NCBI RefSeq assembly: GCF_016772315.1
Contig: NZ_CP053482.1
Coordinates: 1,302,001 to 1,366,000 of the forward strand
Origin: Thiothrix subterranea
GTDB lineage: Bacteria; Pseudomonadota; Gammaproteobacteria; Thiotrichales; Thiotrichaceae
DNA length: 64,000 bases
Direction of reading: 5' to 3'
A model generated the notes under the pieces. It had not been told where the DNA came from. It did not search any database and worked only from the letters and a program-made list of their open reading frames with translations. Both the position numbers and the translations under genes were made by a program. The stretch's first letter is position 1. Each line of letters begins with the position of its first letter. This document shows, piece by piece, positions 45,812 through 64,000 of the stretch.

Positions 45812-46410
45812 GCCAGCCACTCCTGAATTTTGCTCACTGCACCGGTCGTTACTACTACTTTCTGATGACCTACCAAGCTAACCGGATTCAAACCAGCAAC
45901 CGTGGTAACTTCACAGTAAGGAATATTGCGAGCAGACAGCAATACATTAACATCATCAATATCCGAGACCAGCAGCACGTCGTTAGAGCCATACTCTTTC
46001 AACTTTGCCAACATTAACTTAGTCTTCGGCTCTTCGATGTTGAAAGAGTCCACTACCAAGAAACGGTCTTGACGCAACAATTCAGAGAAAATTGCCCGCA
46101 TCGCTGCGCGGTACATTTTCTTATTCAGCTTCTGCGTGAAGTCGCGAGGACGTGCTGCAAAAGACTTACCACCTGTACGCCACAATGGGCTACGAATACT
46201 ACCTGCACGCGCACGACCAGTACCTTTCTGCTTGAATGGCTTGCAGCCACCACCGCTTACATCAGAACGAGTCTTTTGTGCTTTAGTACCAGCACGACCT
46301 GCTGCCATATAAGCAACGACCGCCTGATGCACCAGACCTTCGTTAAATTCACGTGCAAAAATCTCATCGCTTACCGCGACTGAGCCACCATTTGCAATCT
46401 GTAATTCCAT
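45808..46410 (-). CDS. rplD: 50S ribosomal protein L4
   Basis: The product is 200 residues from ATG 46410 ([20 protein letters not shown]), close to the Escherichia coli length of 201; the GTG at 46419 is less likely. The tunnel loop is [20 protein letters not shown]. In enteric bacteria L4 represses the S10 operon through attenuation in its leader. The hairpin at 47108-47136 is the natural candidate for such control here. Confidence 0.97.
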   Translation of the reverse strand: MELQIANGGSVAVSDEIFAREFNEGLVHQAVVAYMAAGRAGTKAQKTRSDVSGGGCKPFKQKGTGRARAGSIRSPLWRTGGKSFAARPRDFTQKLNKKMYRAAMRAIFSELLRQDRFLVVDSFNIEEPKTKLMLAKLKEYGSNDVLLVSDIDDVNVLLSARNIPYCEVTTVAGLNPVSLVGHQKVVVTTGAVSKIQEWLA

Positions 46411-46421
46411 TGCTGCCACCT

Positions 46422-47054
46422 TTATGCCTTGACCGACAGCTTGACAACCACGTCGCCGTTAGTAGCGCCTGGAACAGCACCCTTAACCAACAACAGATTG
46501 CGCTCAGCGTCTACACGTACCACTTGCAGATTCTGGGCAGTACGCTGTACAGCACCCATATGACCAGCCATTTTTTTGCCTGGGAATACCCGGCCTGGCG
46601 TTTGGTTCTGACCAATGGAACCCGGAACCCGGTGCGACAAAGAGTTACCATGCGTGCGGTCTTGACCAGCAAAATGGTGACGCTTCAAAACACCAGCAAA
46701 GCCTTTACCCTTGCTAACGCCAGTCACATCAACCATTTGACCTGCTTCAAACATGCTGACTGCCAACTCAGCACCCAGCTCGTAACCTGACGCATCATCA
46801 ATGCGTGACTCACGAACACAAGTACCAGCAGGCACACTCGCCTTGGCAAAATGACCAGCTTCCGATTTGGAAACGCGGGAAGATTTTTTCTCACCTGTAG
46901 ATAACTGGATGGCATTGTAACCATCTGTTTCTACCGTCTTGACTTGTGACACGCGGTTTGCCGCAATCTCAAGCACAGTGACGGGGGTTGAACCTCCATC
47001 TTCACCGTATATCCGGGTCATACCTACTTTGCGACCCAGCAGACCGATAGCCAT
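46422..47054 (-). CDS. rplC: 50S ribosomal protein L3
   Basis: The product is 210 residues from ATG 47054 ([20 protein letters not shown]); the ATG two codons upstream abuts the AGAGG, so the second has better spacing. The conserved loop [20 protein letters not shown] with its methylated Gln approaches the peptidyl-transferase centre. It heads the part of the S10 operon that follows the promoter and hairpin at 47108-47177. Confidence 0.97.
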   Translation of the reverse strand: MAIGLLGRKVGMTRIYGEDGGSTPVTVLEIAANRVSQVKTVETDGYNAIQLSTGEKKSSRVSKSEAGHFAKASVPAGTCVRESRIDDASGYELGAELAVSMFEAGQMVDVTGVSKGKGFAGVLKRHHFAGQDRTHGNSLSHRVPGSIGQNQTPGRVFPGKKMAGHMGAVQRTAQNLQVVRVDAERNLLLVKGAVPGATNGDVVVKLSVKA

Positions 47055-47107
47055 TTGCATACCTCTTCGAATTACTCACACCGAGCAACTTTCATTCTAT
47101 CTTTTAG

Positions 47108-47136
47108 AAAAACTCGGCTCGACCTAGGTCGAGCCG
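47108..47136 (-). terminator. Terminator-like hairpin (attenuator candidate) in the rplC leader
   Basis: A perfect palindrome at 47115-47136 (CGGCTCGAC / GTCGAGCCG around CCTAGG-type centre) folds to a stem of about nine bp with a CTAG loop. On the minus strand it is followed by AG and TTTTT. It lies downstream of the 47150-47177 promoter and 54 bases before rplC, so it would act as an attenuator for the S10 operon. Confidence 0.7.
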
Positions 47137-47149
47137 TGGAAAGCCGCAC

Positions 47150-47177
47150 ATTATAGCAGAAAAATCTCTGCCGTTAA
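47150..47177 (-). promoter_or_regulatory. Promoter between rpsJ and rplC
   Basis: On the minus strand TTAACG (47172-47177) and a perfect TATAAT (47150-47155) are separated by 16 bases, in the 132-base gap after rpsJ. Transcription would start near 47143, directly before the hairpin at 47115-47136. It would drive rplC and the rest of the S10-spc-alpha block independently of rpsJ. Confidence 0.7.
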
Positions 47178-47192
47178 GTCTTTTTTTACAAA

Positions 47193-47504
47193 TCAGTTAA
47201 GCTTGATTTGTACATCAACGCCCGCAGCCAAATCCAGCTTCATCAGAGCATCAACAGTCTTGTCAGTCGGATCAATAATATCCATCAGACGCTTGTAAGT
47301 ACGGATCTCATACTGGTCACGCGCATCTTTATCGACGTGCGGGGAAACCAGAATGGTGTAACGCTCGATACGTGTAGGCAAAGGAATTGGCCCTTTGACA
47401 CGCGCACCCGTCCGCTTAGCTGTTTCAACGATCTCAGTCGCAGAACGATCAATTAAGCGATGATCGAATGCTTTCAGGCGAATACGGATTCTTTGATCAG
47501 ACAT
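47193..47504 (-). CDS. rpsJ: 30S ribosomal protein S10 / NusE
   Basis: The product is 103 residues ([40 protein letters not shown]). It is both a small-subunit head protein and NusE, which joins NusB and NusG in antitermination and transcription-translation coupling. It normally leads the S10 operon; here 132 bases with a new promoter and a hairpin separate it from rplC, and a tuf remnant lies between it and fusA. It therefore probably belongs to the str transcript. Confidence 0.97.
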   Translation of the reverse strand: MSDQRIRIRLKAFDHRLIDRSATEIVETAKRTGARVKGPIPLPTRIERYTILVSPHVDKDARDQYEIRTYKRLMDIIDPTDKTVDALMKLDLAAGVDVQIKLN

Positions 47505-47509
47505 AACTA

Positions 47510-47592
47510 TTACTCAATAATTTTAGCAACAACATCGGTGCCGACAGTACAACACCTTCACGGATCGCAAAACGCAGACCGTCTTTCATTTC
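47510..47592 (-). pseudogene. 3' remnant of a second elongation factor Tu gene
   Basis: Read on the minus strand this 83-base piece gives [13 protein letters not shown] and then, after restoring one missing base near 47553, [14 protein letters not shown] and a stop. The intact EF-Tu at 62780 ends [26 protein letters not shown]. The match covers the whole C-terminal strand in order and ends at a stop codon. It occupies the standard position of tufA between fusA and rpsJ. No further tuf sequence is visible upstream before the fusA stop at 47626, so about 1.1 kb was deleted. It can make no functional protein. Confidence 0.88.
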
Positions 47593-47625
47593 AAATGCAA
47601 ACAGTACCGACACGCAAAGGTATCG

Positions 47626-49731
<2,106 letters not shown>

Positions 49732-49749
49732 TGATGGTCACTCTTATCA

Positions 49750-50223
<474 letters not shown>

Positions 50224-50239
50224 TCATATCACCAGTGAA

Positions 50240-50614
50240 TTACTTCTTAGGACGCTTCGTGCCGTACTTGGAACGAGCTTGTTTACGGTTTTTAACACCC
50301 TGTGTATCCAAACTACCACGAACGGTATGATAACGAACACCCGGAAGGTCTTTTACACGACCGCCGCGAATCAGTACAACCGAGTGTTCCTGGAGATTAT
50401 GGCCTTCACCACCGATATAACTGGTGACTTCAAAACCATTGGTCAGACGCACACGAGCAACCTTACGCATAGCGGAGTTCGGCTTTTTAGGCGTGGTTGT
50501 ATAAACACGGGTGCAAACACCACGGCGCTGCGGACAAGCCTCTAGCGCTGGCACCTTGCTTTTCTCTACTTTGCTTTGGCGCGGTTTACGCACCAATTGG
50601 TTTACTGTTGCCAT
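50240..50614 (-). CDS. rpsL: 30S ribosomal protein S12
   Basis: The product is 124 residues with [20 protein letters not shown] and [20 protein letters not shown]. Both lysines classically altered in streptomycin resistance (in TTPKKPNS and the GGRVKDLPG loop) are wild type. S12 checks decoding. First gene of the str operon, with a consensus promoter 99 bases upstream. Confidence 0.97.
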   Translation of the reverse strand: MATVNQLVRKPRQSKVEKSKVPALEACPQRRGVCTRVYTTTPKKPNSAMRKVARVRLTNGFEVTSYIGGEGHNLQEHSVVLIRGGRVKDLPGVRYHTVRGSLDTQGVKNRKQARSKYGTKRPKK

Positions 50615-50680
50615 ATCCTGAAATTATCTCCTGGAATCACGAGGAATCTGCTTGGCTTGCCTTGTCCCCATAAAGAAGTC

Positions 50681-50697
50681 AGACCGGAAATCGGTCT
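50681..50697 (-). other. Hairpin in the rpsL leader
   Basis: AGACCG and CGGTCT flank five bases, forming a perfect 6-bp stem about 70 bases before rpsL and just inside the predicted transcript. It may be a ribosomal-protein or processing signal; no known leader motif was matched. Confidence 0.35.
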
Positions 50698-50712
50698 ACT
50701 TAAGGAGGCAAG

Positions 50713-50741
50713 ATTCTAGGGATCGGGAAGCCTCCTGTCAA
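50713..50741 (-). promoter_or_regulatory. Consensus promoter of the str operon (rpsL)
   Basis: On the minus strand TTGACA (50736-50741) and TAGAAT (50713-50718) are separated by 17 bases, an almost ideal sigma-70 promoter. It directs transcription into rpsL-rpsG-fusA-rpsJ. The -35 box forms the loop of a long inverted repeat (50722-50756). Confidence 0.8.
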
Positions 50742-50756
50742 GGAGGTTTTCCCGAT
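50722..50756. other. Inverted repeat between rpoC and rpsL, enclosing the -35 box
   Basis: ATCGGGAA-GCCTCC and GGAGGT-TTTCCCGAT (50722-50735 and 50742-50756) form a long stem with one unpaired or wobble position and a TGTCAA loop. In RNA it could end the rpoBC transcript 20 bases after the rpoC stop, although no T tract follows. In DNA it overlaps the rpsL promoter. Confidence 0.45.
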
Positions 50757-50776
50757 TGTTATGTCTTCAACTAATA

Positions 50777-54967
<4,191 letters not shown>

Positions 54968-54982
54968 CGGCAAAATCCTGTG

Positions 54983-59086
<4,104 letters not shown>

Positions 59087-59167
59087 CGTCTTTCCTCTTC
59101 TGGAATCAGAACCCCGGCGCACAACATAAACTGCCGGATTTTTCACTCGCCTTAATAAGCGAGAAAA

Positions 59168-59195
59168 GGCCGACAGTACTTATGCACTGCCAGCC
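59168..59195 (-). terminator. Attenuator hairpin between rplL and rpoB
   Basis: On the minus strand GGCTGGCAGT and ACTGTCGGCC pair over ten positions (two G-U) around an 8-base loop and are followed by TTTTCTC. It lies in the rplL-rpoB gap, the position of the partial terminator that sets the ratio of ribosomal protein to polymerase in Escherichia coli. Confidence 0.75.
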
Positions 59196-59244
59196 TGCAA
59201 GGTATGTAAGAACTAGTTGCAGTGCAACATGCTCGACCTCAATA

Positions 59245-59619
59245 TTACTTGAGTTCGACAGTAGCGCCTGCGGCTTCTAGCTCTGCTTTCAATTTCGCTG
59301 CGTCGTCCTTGCTTGCTGCTTCCTTCACAACGGAAGGAACGCCTTCAACCATGTCTTTTGCTTCTTTCAAGCCAAGACCGGTTGCGCCACGGACAACCTT
59401 GATAACGTTGATTTTGTTAGCACCAAAGCTAGTCATTACAACGTTGAATTCAGTTTGTTCTTCAACCACAGCAGCAGCTTCAGCAGCAGCAGCAGGGCCA
59501 GCGACAGCAACAGCAGCCGTTACGCCAAATTTCTCTTCGATCGCTGAAATCAGATCAACGATTTCAGTTACCGTCATGTTGGCAAACGTTTCCAACATAT
59601 CTTCTTTAGTACAAGCCAT
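59245..59619 (-). CDS. rplL: 50S ribosomal protein L7/L12
   Basis: The product is 124 residues: N-terminal dimerisation helices, an Ala/Glu-rich hinge ([20 protein letters not shown]) and the factor-binding C-terminal domain ([20 protein letters not shown]). It forms the stalk that recruits translation GTPases, in several copies on L10. 28 bases after rplJ. Confidence 0.97.
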   Translation of the reverse strand: MACTKEDMLETFANMTVTEIVDLISAIEEKFGVTAAVAVAGPAAAAEAAAVVEEQTEFNVVMTSFGANKINVIKVVRGATGLGLKEAKDMVEGVPSVVKEAASKDDAAKLKAELEAAGATVELK

Positions 59620-59647
59620 TTTGTTTCTCCAAAACCTAAATCAGTAA

Positions 59648-60166
59648 TCAATCCAAGCTAATGCCAGCGGCTTCAGCTTTTTGGTCACGCAATGCAGCAA
59701 GAGTGCGAGCAAATTTATCCAACGGTGCACGCAGGACAGCAGCCAAGGTGGCCAGTGCCTGATCGCGAGTTGGCAATTTCGCCAGACGATCCAATTCAGA
59801 AGCTGGGAGCATAGCGCCGTCGATAGCGACGAACTTTACTTCCATCTTGTCATGGGCTTTGTCTTTCTTGAAGTCTTTAATCAGGCGTGCCGCTGAGCCT
59901 GGGTCTTCCTGAGAAAACGCCAATACCAACGGGCCAACCAAACCGTCTTGGATACACTCGAAAGCAGTACCTTTAACAGCGATTCGCGCCAGATTATTCT
60001 TCACAACACGCAGGTACACCCCATTCTTACGTGCGTTTTGACGCAACGTAGTGAGTTGAGCTACGGTCAATCCACGGTACTCAGCAGCTACCGCAGAATA
60101 AGCACTTGCAGCAACTGCGGCCACTTCAGAGACAATCTCTTTTTTCTCTTGCAGTGTTAATGCCAC
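59648..60166 (-). CDS. rplJ: 50S ribosomal protein L10
   Basis: The product is 172 residues from a GTG at 60166 with AGGAG upstream; the weak start fits a translationally controlled gene. Conserved parts include EYRGLTVAQLTTLRQNARKN and the C-terminal helix that carries L7/L12 dimers. L10 with L12 binds its own leader to repress translation. Confidence 0.96.
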   Translation of the reverse strand: MALTLQEKKEIVSEVAAVAASAYSAVAAEYRGLTVAQLTTLRQNARKNGVYLRVVKNNLARIAVKGTAFECIQDGLVGPLVLAFSQEDPGSAARLIKDFKKDKAHDKMEVKFVAIDGAMLPASELDRLAKLPTRDQALATLAAVLRAPLDKFARTLAALRDQKAEAAGISLD

Positions 60167-60179
60167 GTTATCTACTCCT

Positions 60180-60424
60180 GGTTTGGCGGATAATCCACCA
60201 TTTATCGATCACGTACCGGAAACATCCGGCTTGCGAAGGAAACAGCGTCCCAAACCATCTTACTGACTCGGGGAACGCCATCTGCGCAGGTTCTCTACAC
60301 GTAGTGCAGAACCATTAAGCTTCATACGAAGCACCTACGGTCTCTGACGACATACGTCCTGTATATCTTTTTGCCTTGCGGCTGTTTCCATCCTTGGAAA
60401 CGGAGAATGGGGCAATAACGCCCC
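60180..60424 (-). ncRNA. Ribosomal protein L10 leader (autoregulatory mRNA structure)
   Basis: The 264-base gap between rplA and rplJ is non-coding. On the minus strand it contains GAGACCGTAGGTGC (about 60331-60346), GCTTAATGG and CCTGCGCAGATGGCG (about 60273-60290). These match my recollection of the conserved core of the L10 leader, where L10-L12 binds to block rplJ translation. A GGGGC/GCCCC hairpin (60409-60424) and a TTTCC/GGAAA stem lie at its upstream end, just after rplA. Confidence 0.75.
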
Positions 60425-60430
60425 AATCCA

Positions 60431-61126
60431 TTAGTAAGACAGTGATGCGTTATCGACTGTCAAACCAGTACCCATGGTGGTGGATACGGAAACTTTCTTC
60501 AGGTAGATACCTTTGGACGTGGATGGCTTCATTTTTACCAAGTCTGCTACCAGCGCATTGATATTGCCAACCAGCTTATCGGTATCAAAATCAACGTTAC
60601 CAACGGAACAATGGATGATACCACCCTTGTCTGTGCGGTAACGGACTTGACCGGCCTTAGCATTGCGGACAGCACCAGCAACGTCAGGGGTCACAGTGCC
60701 AACTTTCGGGTTAGGCATCAAACCGCGTGGACCGAGGATTTGACCCAATTGACCGACCACACGCATCGCGTCCGGGCTGGCAATGACTACGTCAAAATCC
60801 ATCTTGCCTGCTTTGATGTCAGCCGCAAGATCGTCGAAACCCACGATGTCTGCACCAGCAGCCGTTGCTGCTTCAGCGTTTGCACCTTGTGCAAATACGG
60901 CAACACGCACCGTTTTACCATTGCCGTTTGGCAACACGGTAGAACCACGCACGACTTGGTCAGATTTACGTGGGTCAACACCGAGGTTGAAGCTCACGTC
61001 AACGCTTTCCAAAAACTTGGCACGTGGCAAAGATTTCAAGGTATCCAGCGCATCAGAAATGGCGTAAGCCTTGGTGCGGTCGATCTTTTCAGCGATTGCC
61101 TTTTGGCGTTTAGTCAATTTTGCCAT
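60431..61126 (-). CDS. rplA: 50S ribosomal protein L1
   Basis: The product is 231 residues ([60 protein letters not shown]). L1 forms the mobile stalk that guides deacylated tRNA from the E site and represses its operon by binding the mRNA near rplK. It begins one base after the rplK stop. Confidence 0.97.
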   Translation of the reverse strand: MAKLTKRQKAIAEKIDRTKAYAISDALDTLKSLPRAKFLESVDVSFNLGVDPRKSDQVVRGSTVLPNGNGKTVRVAVFAQGANAEAATAAGADIVGFDDLAADIKAGKMDFDVVIASPDAMRVVGQLGQILGPRGLMPNPKVGTVTPDVAGAVRNAKAGQVRYRTDKGGIIHCSVGNVDFDTDKLVGNINALVADLVKMKPSTSKGIYLKKVSVSTTMGTGLTVDNASLSY

Positions 61127-61127
61127 C

Positions 61128-61559
61128 TTACATGCCCTCCACTTCTAGACCCATGCTACGCGCAGTGCCTGCGATGGTGCGGATTGCCGCTTCCATACTG
61201 GCTGCTGTCAAGTCTGGTGTTTTTGCCTTAGCAATTTCTTCCAGTTGTGCAACGGTGACTTTGCCAACTTTATTGCTATTCGGTTTTGCACTACCCGATT
61301 TGATACCGACTGCTTTTTTCAGCAGAACAGAAGCTGGCGTGGTTTTCATTACAAACGTAAAGCTCTTATCGCTGTACGCTGTAATAACAACAGGTGTAGG
61401 CAGGCCGACTTCAAGGTTCTGTGTCGCAGCATTGAATGCTTTACAGAATTCCATGATGTTCAGACCACGTTGACCGAGTGCAGGGCCGATAGGTGGACTT
61501 GGGTTTGCTTTACCAGCCGGAACTTGCAGCTTGATAAAAGCGATGACTTTCTTTGCCAT
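61128..61559 (-). CDS. rplK: 50S ribosomal protein L11
   Basis: The product is 143 residues ([40 protein letters not shown]). With its rRNA site it forms the GTPase-associated centre and is needed for RelA activation. Pro residues of the thiostrepton site ([10 protein letters not shown]) are intact. 54 bases after nusG. Confidence 0.97.
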   Translation of the reverse strand: MAKKVIAFIKLQVPAGKANPSPPIGPALGQRGLNIMEFCKAFNAATQNLEVGLPTPVVITAYSDKSFTFVMKTTPASVLLKKAVGIKSGSAKPNSNKVGKVTVAQLEEIAKAKTPDLTAASMEAAIRTIAGTARSMGLEVEGM

Positions 61560-61613
61560 GATATTTTCCTATAAATGGGTAATAGCGCCTGACGGCTCCC
61601 CGTGACTATCTAA

Positions 61614-62147
61614 TCAGGCTTTGCCAACCTGATAGAATTCCAACTCAACGGGCGTTGAGCGACCAAAAATTTGCACGGCAACCAACAAGCGGCTTTTTTC
61701 ATAATTGACTTCTTCGACTACGCCGTTGAAATCTTTAAATGGCCCATCAGTAACACGCACGACTTCACCCGCATCGAAAAGAACTTTCGGGCGTGGCTTT
61801 TCAGCCCCCTCTTCCACTCGACGCATAATGTTATCGACTTCTTTTTGCGTAATGGGGGCTGGCTTATCCGCCTTACCACCAATGAAACCCAGCACCTTTG
61901 GCGTTTCTTTCACCATGTGCCACGTTTCATCATTCATTTCCATTTCAACTAACACGTAGCCGGGAAAGAACTTACGCTCACTTTTACGCTTTTGCCCGTC
62001 GCGTATTTCAACCACTTCTTCAGTAGGCACTAGCACACGACCAAAGGACGTTTCCAAACCGAAACGCACAATGCGCTCTTCAAGCGAGCGCTTAACTTGA
62101 TTTTCAAAAGCAGAATAAGCTTGAACTACATACCATCGCATTGCCAT
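61614..62147 (-). CDS. nusG: Transcription elongation and antitermination factor NusG
   Basis: The product is 177 residues. NGN domain ([20 protein letters not shown] ... [20 protein letters not shown]) then KOW domain ([20 protein letters not shown]). It binds polymerase and couples it to the ribosome through S10 or to Rho. Its ATG shares a base with the secE TGA; a second ATG two codons later is possible. Confidence 0.97.
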   Translation of the reverse strand: MAMRWYVVQAYSAFENQVKRSLEERIVRFGLETSFGRVLVPTEEVVEIRDGQKRKSERKFFPGYVLVEMEMNDETWHMVKETPKVLGFIGGKADKPAPITQKEVDNIMRRVEEGAEKPRPKVLFDAGEVVRVTDGPFKDFNGVVEEVNYEKSRLLVAVQIFGRSTPVELEFYQVGKA

Positions 62148-62542
62148 CAGACACTTCCTCCGCCGAGCATACTTTTAACTCCCCAACCAAGCAGGGAATC
62201 AACACCCCAGAGAAAGATGGACAGAATCAGAACAATGACCATTACCATTAAGGTAGTCTGCAACGTTTCAGCACGAGTAGGCCAAACCATCTTGCGAACT
62301 TCCAGACGCGAGTCCTTCATAAAGCCCAACAAGCGTTTACCTGACAAACTGGATAGAGCCACAGCCACAGCCACACCGACAATAGCTAACAACCCCAACA
62401 CACGTAGCAATAAAGAGACGGGCTGACCTTGCCAATTTTCAAAATAGTAAAAACCCACAATCCCCAAGAACAGGAGTGCGATAGAAATGACAAGCTTTAC
62501 TGTATCCAGCGATGAGCCCTGTTCTTCGGTGTGTACTGACAT
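62147..62542 (-). CDS. secE: Preprotein translocase subunit SecE
   Basis: The product is 131 residues with three membrane helices, the enteric-type long SecE. The conserved amphipathic and third-helix region is [20 protein letters not shown]. It clamps SecY. Between tRNA-Trp and nusG, overlapping nusG by one base. Confidence 0.95.
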   Translation of the reverse strand: MSVHTEEQGSSLDTVKLVISIALLFLGIVGFYYFENWQGQPVSLLLRVLGLLAIVGVAVAVALSSLSGKRLLGFMKDSRLEVRKMVWPTRAETLQTTLMVMVIVLILSIFLWGVDSLLGWGVKSMLGGGSV

Positions 62543-62644
62543 TTATTTTTTACCAAACCTGATAGCCGAATGACTTTGGATAACACACTGTAAACAGTTT
62601 AACTACAATGACCACAATTCATCGTCCAAAGCCATCTATAAAGA

Positions 62645-62720
62645 TGGCAGGCCAAGAGGGAATCGAACCCCCAACCTGCGGTTTTGGAGACCGCCGCTCT
62701 GCCAATTGAGCTATTGGCCT
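62645..62720 (-). tRNA. trnW: tRNA-Trp (anticodon CCA)
   Basis: A 76-base cloverleaf on the minus strand: acceptor AGGCCAA paired with TTGGCCT, D arm TAGCTCAATTGGCAGAGC, anticodon arm with loop CTCCAAA (anticodon CCA), T arm GGGGGTTCGATTCCC, discriminator G and encoded CCA end. It lies in the conserved tuf-tRNA-Trp-secE position. Confidence 0.97.
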
Positions 62721-62731
62721 GTAAAGGCAAG

Positions 62732-62761
62732 AAAGAGCAGAGAGAATACTCTCTGCTCTTT
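62732..62761 (-). terminator. Hairpin between tuf and tRNA-Trp
   Basis: AAAGAGCAGAGAG and CTCTCTGCTCTTT form a perfect 13-bp stem with a 4-base loop. On the minus strand it ends in CTTTC and then 11 bases separate it from the tRNA. It may be a partial terminator after tuf or a processing signal for the tuf-tRNA transcript. Confidence 0.65.
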
Positions 62762-62779
62762 CAAAACACAAGATGTTAT

Positions 62780-63970
<1,191 letters not shown>

Positions 63971-64000
63971 GATCGATAACTTCCGTTAAATTCCTGAATA

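Overview
The window is a bacterial chromosome segment from a gammaproteobacterium. The proteins and the mix of genes (complete gammaproteobacterial ribosomal gene order, GspE-K pseudopilin operon, gid-par cluster, Tae4-type amidase, DUF302 and DoxX genes) fit the Thiotrichales, most likely a filamentous sulfur bacterium of the Thiothrix group. That placement rests on recalled family resemblance and was not computed. There are no rRNA genes, no CRISPR array and one tRNA (Trp).

Left part (1-22.5 kb) is mosaic. It opens with an insertion-sequence transposase running off the edge, a truncated LprI-like gene, a small gene killed by a nonsense codon and a TumE-type toxin-antitoxin pair. Then come ettA, a flippase gene broken by a one-base slip in a C6 tract, an oxyR-type regulator, a CpsB-type PHP phosphatase and wecA, so surface-polysaccharide functions recur here. 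The minus-strand type II secretion operon gspEFGHIJK follows. Next are a DUF3025 gene, a SPOR protein, a Tae4-like peptidoglycan amidase overlapping a lipoprotein gene, an HNH endonuclease, two tandem 31-residue membrane proteins, rpoH with a perfect CIRCE operator upstream, a divergent heptad-repeat coiled-coil protein, a translationally coupled DUF302 pair, and a small membrane protein behind a textbook FNR-type promoter.

Middle part (22.5-33.9 kb) is housekeeping: xseB-ispA-dxs (isoprenoid precursors), a DUF2914 gene, zapD and coaE, rpsT with a TTG start, then bioB-mnmG-rsmG-parA-parB (biotin, tRNA modification, 16S methylation, chromosome partition).

Right part (33.9-64 kb) is one continuous minus-strand information-processing block, in transcription order: tuf, tRNA-Trp, secE-nusG, rplKA, rplJL, rpoBC, rpsL-rpsG-fusA, rpsJ, then the S10, spc and alpha operons ending with rplQ and a strong terminator. 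The order is ancestral with one conspicuous change: the tuf gene expected between fusA and rpsJ survives only as an 83-base frameshifted 3' remnant. A promoter with a perfect -10 box and a terminator-like hairpin now sit between rpsJ and rplC. An L10-type leader precedes rplJ, an attenuator hairpin lies between rplL and rpoB, and a consensus promoter precedes rpsL.

Most unusual items: the CIRCE operator on rpoH, the twin 31-residue membrane proteins, the tuf remnant, the orphan Tae4-like amidase and lipoprotein pair, the FNR-type promoter, and the long RD-heptad coiled-coil protein.
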